Part shown: piece by piece, positions 50,660 through 59,202 of the stretch
Numbering within the stretch: the stretch's first letter is position 1
Layout of the letters: the number at the start of each line of letters is the position of its first letter
Source: Micromonospora sediminicola
GTDB lineage: Bacteria > Actinomycetota > Actinomycetes > Mycobacteriales > Micromonosporaceae
NCBI RefSeq assembly: GCF_900089585.1
Contig: NZ_FLRH01000004.1
Span: forward strand, 551,001-615,000
Reading direction: 5' to 3'
Length of the DNA stretch: 64,000 bases
Made by a program: the position numbers and the translations under genes
Notes under the pieces: model-generated
What the model saw: the letters and a program-made list of their open reading frames with translations, nothing else
Told to the model about the DNA's origin: nothing
Database searches by the model: none

Positions 50660-51763
50660 GTGCGGACGTGGGGGCGCGACGCCGTCGCGCGGTTGCGGGG
50701 CGACGGGATGACCGTGATCGAGCTGACCAGCGCCGCGGTGGTCGCCTGGATCGTGGCGGCGGTGGTGATCCGTCACCCGGACCCGTTCTTCGCCCCGACC
50801 GCCGCGCTCGTCGTGCTCGGCGAGTCCCGCGGGCGACGGCTGCGGCAGACCGTCGAGATCCTGCTCGCCGTGGCCGCCGCCGTACTCGCCGCGGAGCTGC
50901 TGGTGTACGCGCTGGGCCCGGGCACCGGCACGGTCCTGCTGGTGCTGGTGCTGACCACCACGACGCTCGTGGTGATCGGGGCCCGACGTGCCCTGGTCGT
51001 GCAGGCCAGCGTCTCGGCCATGTACCTGGTCGTGGTCGCCGCGCCCAGCGGGACGCTGATGCCGTTCCGCTTCGTCGACGCGCTCATCGGCGGCGCGGTG
51101 GCGCTGGCCGCCAGCCAGGTGATGGCCGCCCGTGACCCGCTGGAGCCGCTGGTGGCGCAGGCCCGGCGCAGCTACACCGACCTGGCCGACCTGCTCGACC
51201 AGGTGAACGCGGCGCTGCGGAGCTGCGACGAGGAAGCCGCCCGGGACGCGCTGGACCAGGCCCGGCAGGTGGACGACTGCGTCGCCCACCTGCAGTCCGC
51301 CGTGCTCGCCACCGGTGAGACGCTGCGGCTGGGACTGCGCCGCCGGCACCTGGGCAAGCTCGCCGACGTGGAGGCGACGCTGCGGCAGCTCGACTACGCC
51401 GCCCGCAACATCCGGGTGCTGGCGCGGGCCGGCGTGACCCTGACCCGCCGGCACACCGCCACGCCGCCGGAGCTGGCCGCCGCGATCGGCGCGCTGACCG
51501 CCGCCGTACGGTCGGCCGGGGAGGCCCTGGCCCGCGACCTCAGCGGCGCCGACGCGGACCGGCACGCGCAGCAGGCCGACGCGGCGGCCCTGGAGGCGGT
51601 CCGGATCGCCGCGCGCCTGCTGCGGACCGACCCGCCGCTGCCGGTCACCATGATCGTCGGGCAGATCCGGGCGACCGCGATCGACCTGCTGCGCGGCGTC
51701 GGCCACGACGACACGACGGTGCTGGACCGGGTGGACGAGGCGCTCGGTCTGAGCCGGGCGTGA
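50660..51763 (+). CDS. FUSC-like membrane protein (aromatic acid exporter type)
   Basis: 367 residues with a GTG start. Half-FUSC pattern: five or six N-terminal helices (VIRHPDPFFAPTAALVVLGE, RRLRQTVEILLAVAAAVLAA) end near residue 155, followed by a cytosolic helical domain (RRSYTDLADLLDQVNAALRS). Relatives export aromatic acids or act in cell-envelope processes. The region 50435-50659 before it has no gene. Confidence 0.8.
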   Translation: MRTWGRDAVARLRGDGMTVIELTSAAVVAWIVAAVVIRHPDPFFAPTAALVVLGESRGRRLRQTVEILLAVAAAVLAAELLVYALGPGTGTVLLVLVLTTTTLVVIGARRALVVQASVSAMYLVVVAAPSGTLMPFRFVDALIGGAVALAASQVMAARDPLEPLVAQARRSYTDLADLLDQVNAALRSCDEEAARDALDQARQVDDCVAHLQSAVLATGETLRLGLRRRHLGKLADVEATLRQLDYAARNIRVLARAGVTLTRRHTATPPELAAAIGALTAAVRSAGEALARDLSGADADRHAQQADAAALEAVRIAARLLRTDPPLPVTMIVGQIRATAIDLLRGVGHDDTTVLDRVDEALGLSRA

Positions 51764-51812
51764 CACCCGGACGCTGGATCAGGCTGCCCCGGAGCCACCC
51801 TCGGTCAGGGCA

Positions 51813-52784
51813 CTAGACCATGCGGCGCCGCACCCGCCACACCACCACCCCGATCAGGACCGCGGCGACGGCGACAAACAGGGCCGCCTCGATGAGCTGG
51901 AACGTCCAGAACCGGTCGGCCGGGTGGTAGACCCCGAACTGCTGGATGCCCCGCGCGTGCAGGAACTGGTTGAGGTTGGTGCCGGCCCGGTCGGCGGCCG
52001 CCTCCAGCTCGGCGTACTCGGTGCCGCTCAGCCTGCGCCCGGTCGCGTCCGCGTAGCCGTGGTCGATCGTCCAGTCGGCGAAGCTCGGCAGGTGCCCCGC
52101 CTGGTCCGGTGAACCGCCGACGGGGACCGGCTGCATGCTGGTCAGCGGTGTGGCGTACGCGGGACGGGCCAGCAGCGCCACCGACATCCGGGCGGCGAGG
52201 AACGCTCCGAGCGCGACGCCGAACGCGGGCAGGCTGCGCCGCAGGATCGCCCCGGCGGCGGTGGCGACGCCGAACGCGAACAGCGCGTACGCCACCGGGA
52301 CGAGTCCCTCCAGGTCGAAGGCGTCGTACTGGAACCGCCCTTCCCACGCGTCGAACGGCTGACGGAACCAGGTGAGCACCGCGGTGAACATCCCGGTGAG
52401 CGCGACGGTGACGCCGGCCAGTGCCGCGAGCTTGGCCGCCAGCCAGAGCATCCGCGGCACGGCCTGCGTCCAGGCGAGCTGCCAGGTGCCGTCCTCCAGC
52501 TCGCGCGCGAGCAGCGGCGCACCGAGGAACGCGCCGATGACGACGGGGACCAGGTAGAACGCCGCCAGGAGGTTCTCGACGTAGCCGTACTCCTCGTCGA
52601 GTCGGCGGAAGGAGGCCGCGCAGGCGTCGGTGCCACCGGCCTGTCCCGCACACCGGGCGGCACCGCCGGGGAACAGGTCGTGGGCCTGGGTGCCGAGCAC
52701 GAGCAGGGCGATGCCGAACACGCCGACGAGCAGACCCAGGACGCAGACCTCGGTCCGGTGCTGGCGCCAGATCAACCACGTCAC
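51813..52784 (-). CDS. ABC transporter permease (YtrC/D-like)
   Basis: 323 residues with six membrane helices: TWLIWRQHRTEVCVLGLLVG opens it, then VENLLAAFYLVPVVIGAFLG, LARELEDGTWQLAWTQAVPR and a C-terminal helix. This layout is the ABC-2-type permease seen in GntR(YtrA)-linked systems. It starts by GTGA overlap with the ATPase gene. Confidence 0.88.
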   Translation of the reverse strand: MTWLIWRQHRTEVCVLGLLVGVFGIALLVLGTQAHDLFPGGAARCAGQAGGTDACAASFRRLDEEYGYVENLLAAFYLVPVVIGAFLGAPLLARELEDGTWQLAWTQAVPRMLWLAAKLAALAGVTVALTGMFTAVLTWFRQPFDAWEGRFQYDAFDLEGLVPVAYALFAFGVATAAGAILRRSLPAFGVALGAFLAARMSVALLARPAYATPLTSMQPVPVGGSPDQAGHLPSFADWTIDHGYADATGRRLSGTEYAELEAAADRAGTNLNQFLHARGIQQFGVYHPADRFWTFQLIEAALFVAVAAVLIGVVVWRVRRRMV

Positions 52785-53680
52785 GCCGCCACCTCCGACG
52801 TGACCGCGGCGCTCGGCCCGGACGGCCGGCGCAGGTACGCCAGCACCAGGTCCTCCAGCGCGACCGGTCGGGCCTGCCACCCGGGCGCGGTCGGGAGCCC
52901 GCCGTCGCGTACCAGCAGGGTCGTGTGCCGGTCGCTGTGGACGGCCTCCACGACGGCGCCGGCCCGGTCGGGGTCGGTGGCCGTGCGGGGGCCGACGAGC
53001 AGCCGGTGCTCGGCGAGGAGGGTGTCGATGTCACCGGTGAGCGTGACCCGACCCTGGTTGAGCACCACCAGGTGGTCGCAGACGCGCTCCAGCTCGTGCA
53101 CGACGTGGGAGGAGAACAGGACGGTCACCCCGCCTTCGGCCACCGCGCCCATGAGGACCTGGAGGAACTCGTGCCGGGCCAGCGGGTCGAGGCTGGCCAC
53201 CGGCTCGTCGAGGACGAGCAGGTCCGGCCGCTTCGCCAGGGCCAGGGCCAACGCGACCTGGGCCTGCTGCCCACCGGAGAGCGTGCCGGCCCGGCGGTCG
53301 AGCGGGATGCCCAGCTTCGCCAGCCGGCGCTCGGCCAGCCCCTGGTCGAACCGCAGGTTGCAGGCCCGGCCGAAGCGGAGCAGCTCGGCGACGGTGAAGC
53401 GCCTGTACAGCGGGTGGTCCTGGGCCAGGAACCCGACCCGGGACAGCGTCTGCGGGGTGCTGGCGGTGACGTCGTGGCCGAGGACCTCCACCGTGCCGGT
53501 GCTCGGCGCCAGCAGCCCGACGACCAGGCGCAGCAGCGTGGTCTTGCCCGCGCCGTTCGGCCCGACCAGGGCGATCACGCCACCCGCCGGCAGGTCCAGG
53601 GTGCAGTCGCGCAGCGCCCAGCCCTTCCGGTACCGCTTGCCCACGCCGTCGGTGCGCAGCGCGAACTCGGTCGCCGTCAC
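52781..53680 (-). CDS. ABC transporter ATP-binding protein
   Basis: 299 residues. Walker A GPNGAGKT (40-47), signature LSGGQ (134-138), Walker B LLVLDEP (154-160) and the H-loop in FSSHVVHELE are all intact. It drives the permease encoded downstream; the target is probably an antibiotic or cell-envelope compound, as in YtrBCD or BceAB relatives. GTG start overlaps the GntR stop. Confidence 0.93.
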   Translation of the reverse strand: MTATEFALRTDGVGKRYRKGWALRDCTLDLPAGGVIALVGPNGAGKTTLLRLVVGLLAPSTGTVEVLGHDVTASTPQTLSRVGFLAQDHPLYRRFTVAELLRFGRACNLRFDQGLAERRLAKLGIPLDRRAGTLSGGQQAQVALALALAKRPDLLVLDEPVASLDPLARHEFLQVLMGAVAEGGVTVLFSSHVVHELERVCDHLVVLNQGRVTLTGDIDTLLAEHRLLVGPRTATDPDRAGAVVEAVHSDRHTTLLVRDGGLPTAPGWQARPVALEDLVLAYLRRPSGPSAAVTSEVAA

Positions 53681-54072
53681 GCCACGTCCTCATTCCTGGT
53701 CTGCTGGTGGACGGAGGTGAAGATCGCGTTGACCGCCTGTTCGTCGAGGCCGGCGGCGTAGGCGCGGCGCAGCCAGGCCGCCAGGCCACGGCGCAACGAC
53801 GTGTACGTCGACGCGGGCATCGCGGCGGACTGCTGCTCGTTGACGAACGTGCCCTGGCCGGGCCGGCCGGTGACCAGGTTCTCCTGCTCCATCTGCCGGT
53901 AGGCCTTGGCGACGGTGTTCGGATTGATCGCCAGGTCCTCGACCACCTCGCGGATGAGCGGGAGGCGGTCACCGGGTTGGAGGAAGCCCAGCAGCACCGC
54001 CTGGCGGACCTGCTGGACGAGTTGCAGGTACGGCGGCACGCCGGAGTGGGTGTCGAGCCGGAAGACGAACAC
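53677..54072 (-). CDS. GntR-family (YtrA-type) regulator
   Basis: 131 residues from a GTG after AGGGGG. SGVPPYLQLVQQVRQAVLLG and QPGDRLPLIREVVEDLAINP then NTVAKAYRQMEQENLV form the winged helix; the tail is the short YtrA dimer domain. It heads the GntR-ATPase-permease operon and its 28-bp operator lies just upstream. Confidence 0.92.
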   Translation of the reverse strand: MFVFRLDTHSGVPPYLQLVQQVRQAVLLGFLQPGDRLPLIREVVEDLAINPNTVAKAYRQMEQENLVTGRPGQGTFVNEQQSAAMPASTYTSLRRGLAAWLRRAYAAGLDEQAVNAIFTSVHQQTRNEDVA

Positions 54073-54083
54073 GGAGCCCCCTA

Positions 54084-54111
54084 CTGCTTTACTAGCACCA
54101 TAGTAAAGCAG
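54084..54111. promoter_or_regulatory. Perfect 28-bp GntR/YtrA operator
   Basis: CTGCTTTACTA (54084-54094) and TAGTAAAGCAG (54101-54111) are exact 11-bp inverted arms around GCACCA, 11 bases before the GntR start. The AT-rich arms stand out against the local composition and include promoter-like TTTACTA. Confidence 0.88.
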
Positions 54112-54316
54112 CAAATGGCAGGTCAAGGGGAGGCAACGTACCCGCACCGCGGACCAGGAGGGCCGAACCTGCGGCGCGCAACGAGTGGATCGGCGGATGC
54201 TGTCTGCCGGCCGGATCGGCAGGCCATACCCTTGACCACGAGCACGGCATCCTCCGGCACGTCAGACGCTCGGGCTCGACCGGTCCGCGCTCGTTGCTCG
54301 ACTCGAAAGGCACACC

Positions 54317-54880
54317 ATGCCCGGCACCACCGCACCCGTCACGTACCTCATCGTGGACGGGGAGAACATCGATGCCACTCTCGGCAACAGTGTTCTGGAG
54401 CGCCGGCCGGCCCCGGCGGAGCGACCCCGGTGGGAGCGTCTGCGGGACTTCGCGCGGGACACGTGGCAGCAACCGGTGAAGGCGCTGTTCTTCCTCAACG
54501 CCTCGGGCGGCGGTCTGCCGATGCCCTTCGTCCGGGCCCTCCTGAGCCTGGACTACCGGCCCGTTCCGCTCGCGGGATCCGCGGATCAGAAGGTGGTGGA
54601 CATCGGCATCCAGCGGACGTTGGAGGCTATCGCCCGGCGCCCGGGCAACGTGATGCTCGCCAGCCACGACGGCGACTTCCTGCCGCAGATCGACGATCTC
54701 CTACGAGGTGATCACCAGGTCGCGGTCGTCGGGTTCAAGGAGTTCCTCAACGCCGGCTTCGCCGACCTGCCGGGCCTGCAGGTGTTCGACATCGAGGAGG
54801 ACGCGGGCTGCTTCACCAACGTCCTTCCCCGGGTTCGCATTATCGACCTGGACAGCTTCGACCCGGAGCGCTTCCTGTAG
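54317..54880 (+). CDS. NYN-domain (PIN-like) ribonuclease
   Basis: 187 residues. The NYN motifs are complete: YLIVDGENIDATLG at the N-terminus, KVVDIGIQRTLEA in the middle and MLASHDGDFLPQIDDL, supplying the four acidic metal ligands. The C-terminal EEDAGCFTNVLPR segment is shared with bacterial NYN proteins. It should cleave RNA; target unknown. Confidence 0.87.
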   Translation: MPGTTAPVTYLIVDGENIDATLGNSVLERRPAPAERPRWERLRDFARDTWQQPVKALFFLNASGGGLPMPFVRALLSLDYRPVPLAGSADQKVVDIGIQRTLEAIARRPGNVMLASHDGDFLPQIDDLLRGDHQVAVVGFKEFLNAGFADLPGLQVFDIEEDAGCFTNVLPRVRIIDLDSFDPERFL

Positions 54881-54910
54881 GCCGGACAGCATCCGCGGAC
54901 CCTTGACGGC

Positions 54911-55237
54911 TTACGCGCATTTGATGCAGAAGCGGGCGAACGGCCGGGCGGCGAGCCGTTCCTCGCCGATCGGCTGCCCGCATCGTTCGCAGACGCCGTA
55001 GGTCGCCGCGTCCACCCGACGCAGCGCGTCGTCGACGTCGGCGATCCGCTTCCGCGCCCCGGCCAGCAGCGCGGTCAACTGGGCGCGTTCGAAGCCGATG
55101 GTGGCGCCCTCCGGGTCGTGCTCGTCGTCGGCATTCGAATCCCGCGACGCCAGGAACAGCGCCTGCAGGTCCTGGGCCAGCGTCGCCGCCTCGGCCTCCG
55201 CCCTGGCGCGCAGCCGCAGCAGTTCATCCCGGACCAT
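54911..55237 (-). CDS. TraR/DksA-type zinc-finger protein
   Basis: 108 residues: a helical coiled coil (LLRLRARAEAEAATLAQDLQ) then a C4 zinc finger (Cys83, Cys86, Cys104, Cys107) in GVCERCGQPIGEERL. DksA-like proteins enter the RNA polymerase secondary channel; the coiled-coil tip here lacks the classical DxxDxA motif, so it may bind differently. ATG start. Confidence 0.85.
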   Translation of the reverse strand: MVRDELLRLRARAEAEAATLAQDLQALFLASRDSNADDEHDPEGATIGFERAQLTALLAGARKRIADVDDALRRVDAATYGVCERCGQPIGEERLAARPFARFCIKCA

Positions 55238-55246
55238 ATGGGCAGC

Positions 55247-56236
55247 CTAACGGCCCCCGGCCCGCACATTGTCGGCGTCGGTGAGCAGTCGGGTGGCCAG
55301 GGCGCGTACCTCGTCCCTGAGTTCCTGCGGCCGGTCGATCGTGAACGGCCAGCCGAGCCCGGCGAGCATCTGTGCTGCCCCGTCGAGCCGTTCGGCCCGG
55401 GTGGTGAGGCGCACTCCGCCGGGCACCTCGGTCAGCGCGCCGACCGACGGCGGGATCCGTCGCCGCGCCTCCTCCAGGCTGGTGTGCAGGACCACGGAGA
55501 TGTCGTGTGCGTACGGCACGGCCGCCAGACCGGCGAGTACCTGGGTGGTGGGATCGAAGCCGGCCGGGATGTCGAACCTGCCCTGGGTGGGGCGGGCCGT
55601 CCCGATCCGGTCGAGCCGGAACGTCCGCACGGCCCCGCGGTGGTGGTCGTGACCGGTGACGTACCACCGGCCGGCGTGGAAGACCAGCCCGTACGGGTCG
55701 AGCTGCCGCTCGCCGGACCGGCCGCGCCAGCTGGTGTAGGTGATGCTCACCGGTTGCTGGTGTCGGGCCGCTTCGGCGAGCACCAGCAGCACCTCGATGC
55801 CGGGCGGGGCGGACTTGCGGATCGGTGCGGTGAAGTCCACGGTGCCCAGCAGCGAATCGATCCGCCGGGCGAGGACGGCCGGCAGCACCCGGCGGATCTT
55901 CGCGGTCGCGCTCTCGGCGGCCGCGCCCTCGGTGGTGACCAGCCCCGCCCGGGTGGCGGCGACGAGCCCGAGCATGACGGCGACCGCCTCCTCGTCGGTG
56001 AGCATCAGGGGCGGCAGCTTGTATCCGGGCGCGAGCCGGTACCCGCCGTAGCGACCGCGCCGGGCCTCGACCGGGATGCCGAGGTCGGCGAGGTGCGCGG
56101 CGTAGCGGCGGACCGTGCGCTCGTCGACGCCCAGCCGACCGGCCAGGTCAGCGACGGTGAAGCCGCCGCCGGCCTGGAGGATCTCCAGCAACGCGAGCAC
56201 CCGCGCGGTGGGCCGGGCCAAAGTTCGACTCCTCAT
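55247..56236 (-). CDS. HTH-WYL transcriptional regulator
   Basis: 329 residues. The N-terminal winged helix (ARVLALLEILQAGGGFTVAD, RRYAAHLADLGIPVEARRGR) leads into a WYL domain (ITYTSWRGRSGERQLDPYGL, GRWYVTGHDHHRGAVRTFRL) and a WCX tail. WYL proteins sense nucleic acid-derived or other ligands. It is divergent from the hydrolase gene with 41 bp between them, so it probably controls it. Confidence 0.9.
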   Translation of the reverse strand: MRSRTLARPTARVLALLEILQAGGGFTVADLAGRLGVDERTVRRYAAHLADLGIPVEARRGRYGGYRLAPGYKLPPLMLTDEEAVAVMLGLVAATRAGLVTTEGAAAESATAKIRRVLPAVLARRIDSLLGTVDFTAPIRKSAPPGIEVLLVLAEAARHQQPVSITYTSWRGRSGERQLDPYGLVFHAGRWYVTGHDHHRGAVRTFRLDRIGTARPTQGRFDIPAGFDPTTQVLAGLAAVPYAHDISVVLHTSLEEARRRIPPSVGALTEVPGGVRLTTRAERLDGAAQMLAGLGWPFTIDRPQELRDEVRALATRLLTDADNVRAGGR

Positions 56237-56277
56237 CCGGGCGGAATCTGTCCGGTATTGATCGTAGCGTGGGACGC

Positions 56278-57018
56278 ATGACGACATTCGTACTGGTTCC
56301 CGGGTTCTGGCTCGGCGCGTGGGCATGGCGCCCGGTCGCCGCCGCCCTGCGTGGGCAGGGCCACGAGGTGTATCCGCTGAGCCTGACCGGCCTGGGCGAG
56401 CGCGCCCACCTGGCCCGCCCGGACACCGACCTCGACGTCCACGTCACCGACGTGGTCAACCTGCTGCGATACGAGGACCTGCACGACGTGGTCCTCGTCG
56501 GGCACAGCTACGCCGGCGCGGTCGTGACGACCGCCGCCGCCGACCGCATGACCGACCGCATCGCCCAACTGGTCTTCGTCGACACCGGCCCGCTACCCGA
56601 CGGGGCGACGAACGACGACTTCAACCCACCTCAGGAGCGTGACCGCAACGCGGCGCTGGTCGCCGAGCACGGCGACGGCTGGCGGCTGCCACCCCCGCCG
56701 TGGGCCGAACTGGCGGCGGCAGCAGATGTCGACGACTCGGTCGTCGCGCTGCTCGACGAGCGGTCGGTGGCCCAACCGTGGGCGACCGCCACCACCCCGG
56801 TGCGGCTCACCGGGGCGTGGGAGAAGCTGCCCCGCCTCGGCGTGCTGTCGAGCTTCACCGCCGAGCAGGCACGCGGGATGGCCGCCACCGTGCCGCTGTG
56901 CCGGCACATGGCCGGCGACTCGTGGCGCTACGAGGAACTGCCGACGTGGCACTGGCCGATGCTCAGCCGACCGGCCGAGCTGGCCCAGATCCTGCACGAC
57001 GCCAGGCCGACGGCATAG
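56278..57018 (+). CDS. Alpha/beta hydrolase
   Basis: 246 residues. FVLVPGFWLGAWAWRPVAAA is the oxyanion strand, VLVGHSYAGAVVTTAAADR the nucleophile elbow with Ser in GHSYAG, and TWHWPMLSRPAEL holds the C-terminal His. It resembles plant-type salicylate esterase/hydroxynitrile lyase-like alpha/beta hydrolases. Divergent from the WYL regulator, its likely controller. Confidence 0.87.
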   Translation: MTTFVLVPGFWLGAWAWRPVAAALRGQGHEVYPLSLTGLGERAHLARPDTDLDVHVTDVVNLLRYEDLHDVVLVGHSYAGAVVTTAAADRMTDRIAQLVFVDTGPLPDGATNDDFNPPQERDRNAALVAEHGDGWRLPPPPWAELAAAADVDDSVVALLDERSVAQPWATATTPVRLTGAWEKLPRLGVLSSFTAEQARGMAATVPLCRHMAGDSWRYEELPTWHWPMLSRPAELAQILHDARPTA

Positions 57019-57049
57019 CCTGCGCGTGTCCGTCCCCCAGAAGGTTCCG

Positions 57050-57093
57050 GCCCGTGGCCACGAGACCCGGGCGGCGGGTTCGTGGCCACGGGC
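57050..57093. terminator. Bidirectional terminator
   Basis: GCCCGTGGCCACGA (57050-57063) pairs perfectly over 14 bp with TCGTGGCCACGGGC (57080-57093) around 16 bases, between convergent genes. Confidence 0.8.
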
Positions 57094-57127
57094 ACGTGGG
57101 TGGGTCAGCCGCTGACGAGCTTGCTGG

Positions 57128-58231
57128 CTACTTGGTGGGGTGGGTGGCGCCGTTGAACACCGGCGGGGCGTAGCCGGCGGGCTTGTCGCCGATACCGAGG
57201 CCGGGGCTCACCACCCAGGACTGGTACTGAGCGGTGAACATGCCGTACGGCATCCCCAGGTCCGGGGCGCTGGCCTCGTCGAGCCGACGGCGGGCGTCGG
57301 CCGGAATCTCGAAGTCGAGCGCGCCGACATTGCTGGCGAGCTGTTCGGGGCTGCTCGCCCCGATGATCACCGAGGCGACGCCGGGCTGGGTGGCCACCCA
57401 GTTGATCGCCACCTGCGCCATGCTGCGGCCCAGGTCGGCCGCCACGCTCTCCAGGGCGTCGATGACCCGCCAGTCGCTGGGGCTGATCGCCCGGCCCGCG
57501 GCGTCGGGGTTGGTCAACCGGCCCGTCCCGCTCACGCCCTCGTCGGTCCGTCGGTACTTCCCGCTGAGCAGGCCGCCACCGATCGGGCTCCATGCGGTGA
57601 GCCCCATGCCCAGGGTCTGCGACATCGACACGAACTCCGCCTCGATGCCCCGGCTGACCAGGGAGTACGGAAGCTGTACGTTGATCATCGGGGCGAGGCC
57701 GTGCGCCTCGGCGTAGCTCTGCGCCCGGGCCGCGTACCAGGCCGGCACGTCGGAAAGCCCGGCGTACCGGATCTTGCCGGAGCGCACCAGGTCGTCGAGG
57801 GTGTGCACGACCTCCTCGACCGGGGTGATGCGGTCCCAGGTGTGCAGCAGGTACAGGTCGATGTAGTCGGTGCCGAGCCGGCGCAGTGACGCCTCCACCG
57901 CCCGCATGAGGTGCTTGCGCCCGTTTCCACTGGCGTTGGGGTCGCTCGGGTCGACGGTGTTGGTGGCCTTGCTGGTGAGCACGAGCCGTTCGCGGACGCC
58001 GGCCCGGTCGATCAGGCGGCCGAGGATCTTCTCGCTCTCCCCGGCGGTGTAGAAGTCCGCCGTGTCGATGAGATTCCCGCCCGCCTCGAGATACCGGCGG
58101 AAGATCGGCTCCGCCTCCTCCTCGGTCCGGCCGTAGGCGGCGTGGAACCCGCCGACGCCGAAGTTCATGGTGCCCAACGCCAGCCGACTCACCCGCAGGC
58201 CGGACCGCCCGAGCAGGTAGTAGTGGTTCAT
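57128..58231 (-). CDS. Aldo/keto reductase
   Basis: 367 residues. NLIDTADFYTAGESEKILGR carries Asp and Tyr, LVLTSKATN the Lys and DLYLLHTWDRITP the His, so the catalytic tetrad is complete. SVIIGASSPEQLASNV binds NADPH. It belongs to the AKR11/12-like group. GGGAGG precedes the ATG. Divergent from a TetR gene, which probably regulates it through the site at 58301. Confidence 0.9.
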   Translation of the reverse strand: MNHYYLLGRSGLRVSRLALGTMNFGVGGFHAAYGRTEEEAEPIFRRYLEAGGNLIDTADFYTAGESEKILGRLIDRAGVRERLVLTSKATNTVDPSDPNASGNGRKHLMRAVEASLRRLGTDYIDLYLLHTWDRITPVEEVVHTLDDLVRSGKIRYAGLSDVPAWYAARAQSYAEAHGLAPMINVQLPYSLVSRGIEAEFVSMSQTLGMGLTAWSPIGGGLLSGKYRRTDEGVSGTGRLTNPDAAGRAISPSDWRVIDALESVAADLGRSMAQVAINWVATQPGVASVIIGASSPEQLASNVGALDFEIPADARRRLDEASAPDLGMPYGMFTAQYQSWVVSPGLGIGDKPAGYAPPVFNGATHPTK

Positions 58232-58300
58232 CGTCGCGTCCTCCCGATCATCTTTCGGCCCGGTGCGAGCCGCGTGTCGCAGACCTTTGCTCGCCAAAAA

Positions 58301-58316
58301 TGGACCTGCAAGTCCA
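58301..58316. promoter_or_regulatory. TetR operator between AKR and TetR genes
   Basis: TGGACCTGCAAGTCCA is a near-perfect palindrome (14 of 16 positions). A TAGGGT -10-like element lies 11 bp downstream toward the TetR gene. Confidence 0.7.
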
Positions 58317-58361
58317 GAAACTGAGCTAGGGTCGGACCGCAGACCCAGATCAGGAGGTCCC

Positions 58362-58967
58362 ATGACACGGGCGTTGACCCGCAAGGGCGAGGCGACCCGG
58401 GCCCGCATCGTCGCCGGCGCGGCCGCCGAGATCCGGGAGCGCGGCGTCGACGAGGTACGCCTCGAAGACGTGATGGCCCACACCGGCACCAGCAAGGGGC
58501 AGCTCTTCCACTACTTCCCGGACGGGAAGGAGGAGCTGCTGCTCGCGGTGGCGCAGCACGAGGCCGACCAGGTCCTCACCGACCAGGAGCCGATGCTGAG
58601 CAACCTGACGAGCTGGCCGGCCTGGCTCGCCTGGCGTGACCGGCTCATCGAGCGGTACCAGGCGCAGGGGGTGAAGTGCCCCCTCAACGGCCTGCTCGGC
58701 CAGACCGGCCGGCGGGCGCCCGGCGCGCAGGCGATCGTGACCGGGCTCATGTGGCGCTGGCAGAAGGCGATCACCGACGGCATCCGGCACATGCAGTCGA
58801 CCGGCGACATCTCCCCGGACCTCGACGCCGAACGGTCCGCCGCAGCGTTGCTCGCCGGCATCCAGGGCGGTGTACTGCTGCTGCTCAACACCGGGAAGAC
58901 CGACCACCTCGAAGCCGCGCTCGACCTCTCCATCGAACGCCTACGCGCCGGCGCACCCACCAATTGA
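58362..58967 (+). CDS. TetR-family transcriptional regulator
   Basis: 201 residues. HTH: IVAGAAAEIRERGVDEVRLE and VMAHTGTSKGQLFHYFPDGK. The C-terminal domain (VKCPLNGLLGQTGRRAPGAQ) is of the TetR_C_11/LmrA-YxaF type, which senses hydrophobic drugs or flavonoids. AGGAGG lies six bases before the ATG. Confidence 0.92.
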   Translation: MTRALTRKGEATRARIVAGAAAEIRERGVDEVRLEDVMAHTGTSKGQLFHYFPDGKEELLLAVAQHEADQVLTDQEPMLSNLTSWPAWLAWRDRLIERYQAQGVKCPLNGLLGQTGRRAPGAQAIVTGLMWRWQKAITDGIRHMQSTGDISPDLDAERSAAALLAGIQGGVLLLLNTGKTDHLEAALDLSIERLRAGAPTN

Positions 58968-58980
58968 GGGTCGGGCGGAG

Positions 58981-59013
58981 AAGCCCGTTACCGGTGATCA
59001 CGGAGACGGGCTT
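58981..59013 (+). terminator. Hairpin after the TetR gene
   Basis: AAGCCCGT (58981-58988) pairs with ACGGGCTT (59006-59013), 14 bases after the TetR stop. The loop contains TGATCA. Confidence 0.6.
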
Positions 59014-59046
59014 GCTACCTACCTACATCGATGACAGCAGGTACTT

Positions 59047-59076
59047 GGATCGAACCAGTGATCTCTTCGGTGTGAA
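59047..59076 (-). other. tRNA-Val(CAC) 3'-half fragment (att-like scar)
   Basis: The minus strand reads TTCACACCGAAG then AGATCACTGGTTCGATCC. This is the anticodon loop (TTCACAC), 3' anticodon stem and T-arm of a standard actinobacterial tRNA-Val, without acceptor or D-arm. It sits in a 235-base gap (58968-59202). Such a 3'-half copy is the usual trace of site-specific integration. Confidence 0.7.
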
Positions 59077-59202
59077 CTCTCGGCGAGGCGGTCGGATCGG
59101 GCTCGGTGCGAGGTCAGAGCACCTGGTGGCGCACTTCTCGGCCTGGTTCGGCTGGCACGGTTGCTGTACTTCACTGCTGTACTTCTCATCCGCGTGTGGC
59201 GC

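Noticed and set aside
59161..59187. Direct repeats of GCTGTACTTC
   Set aside because: Two short copies only. They may relate to the att scar but show no clear function.
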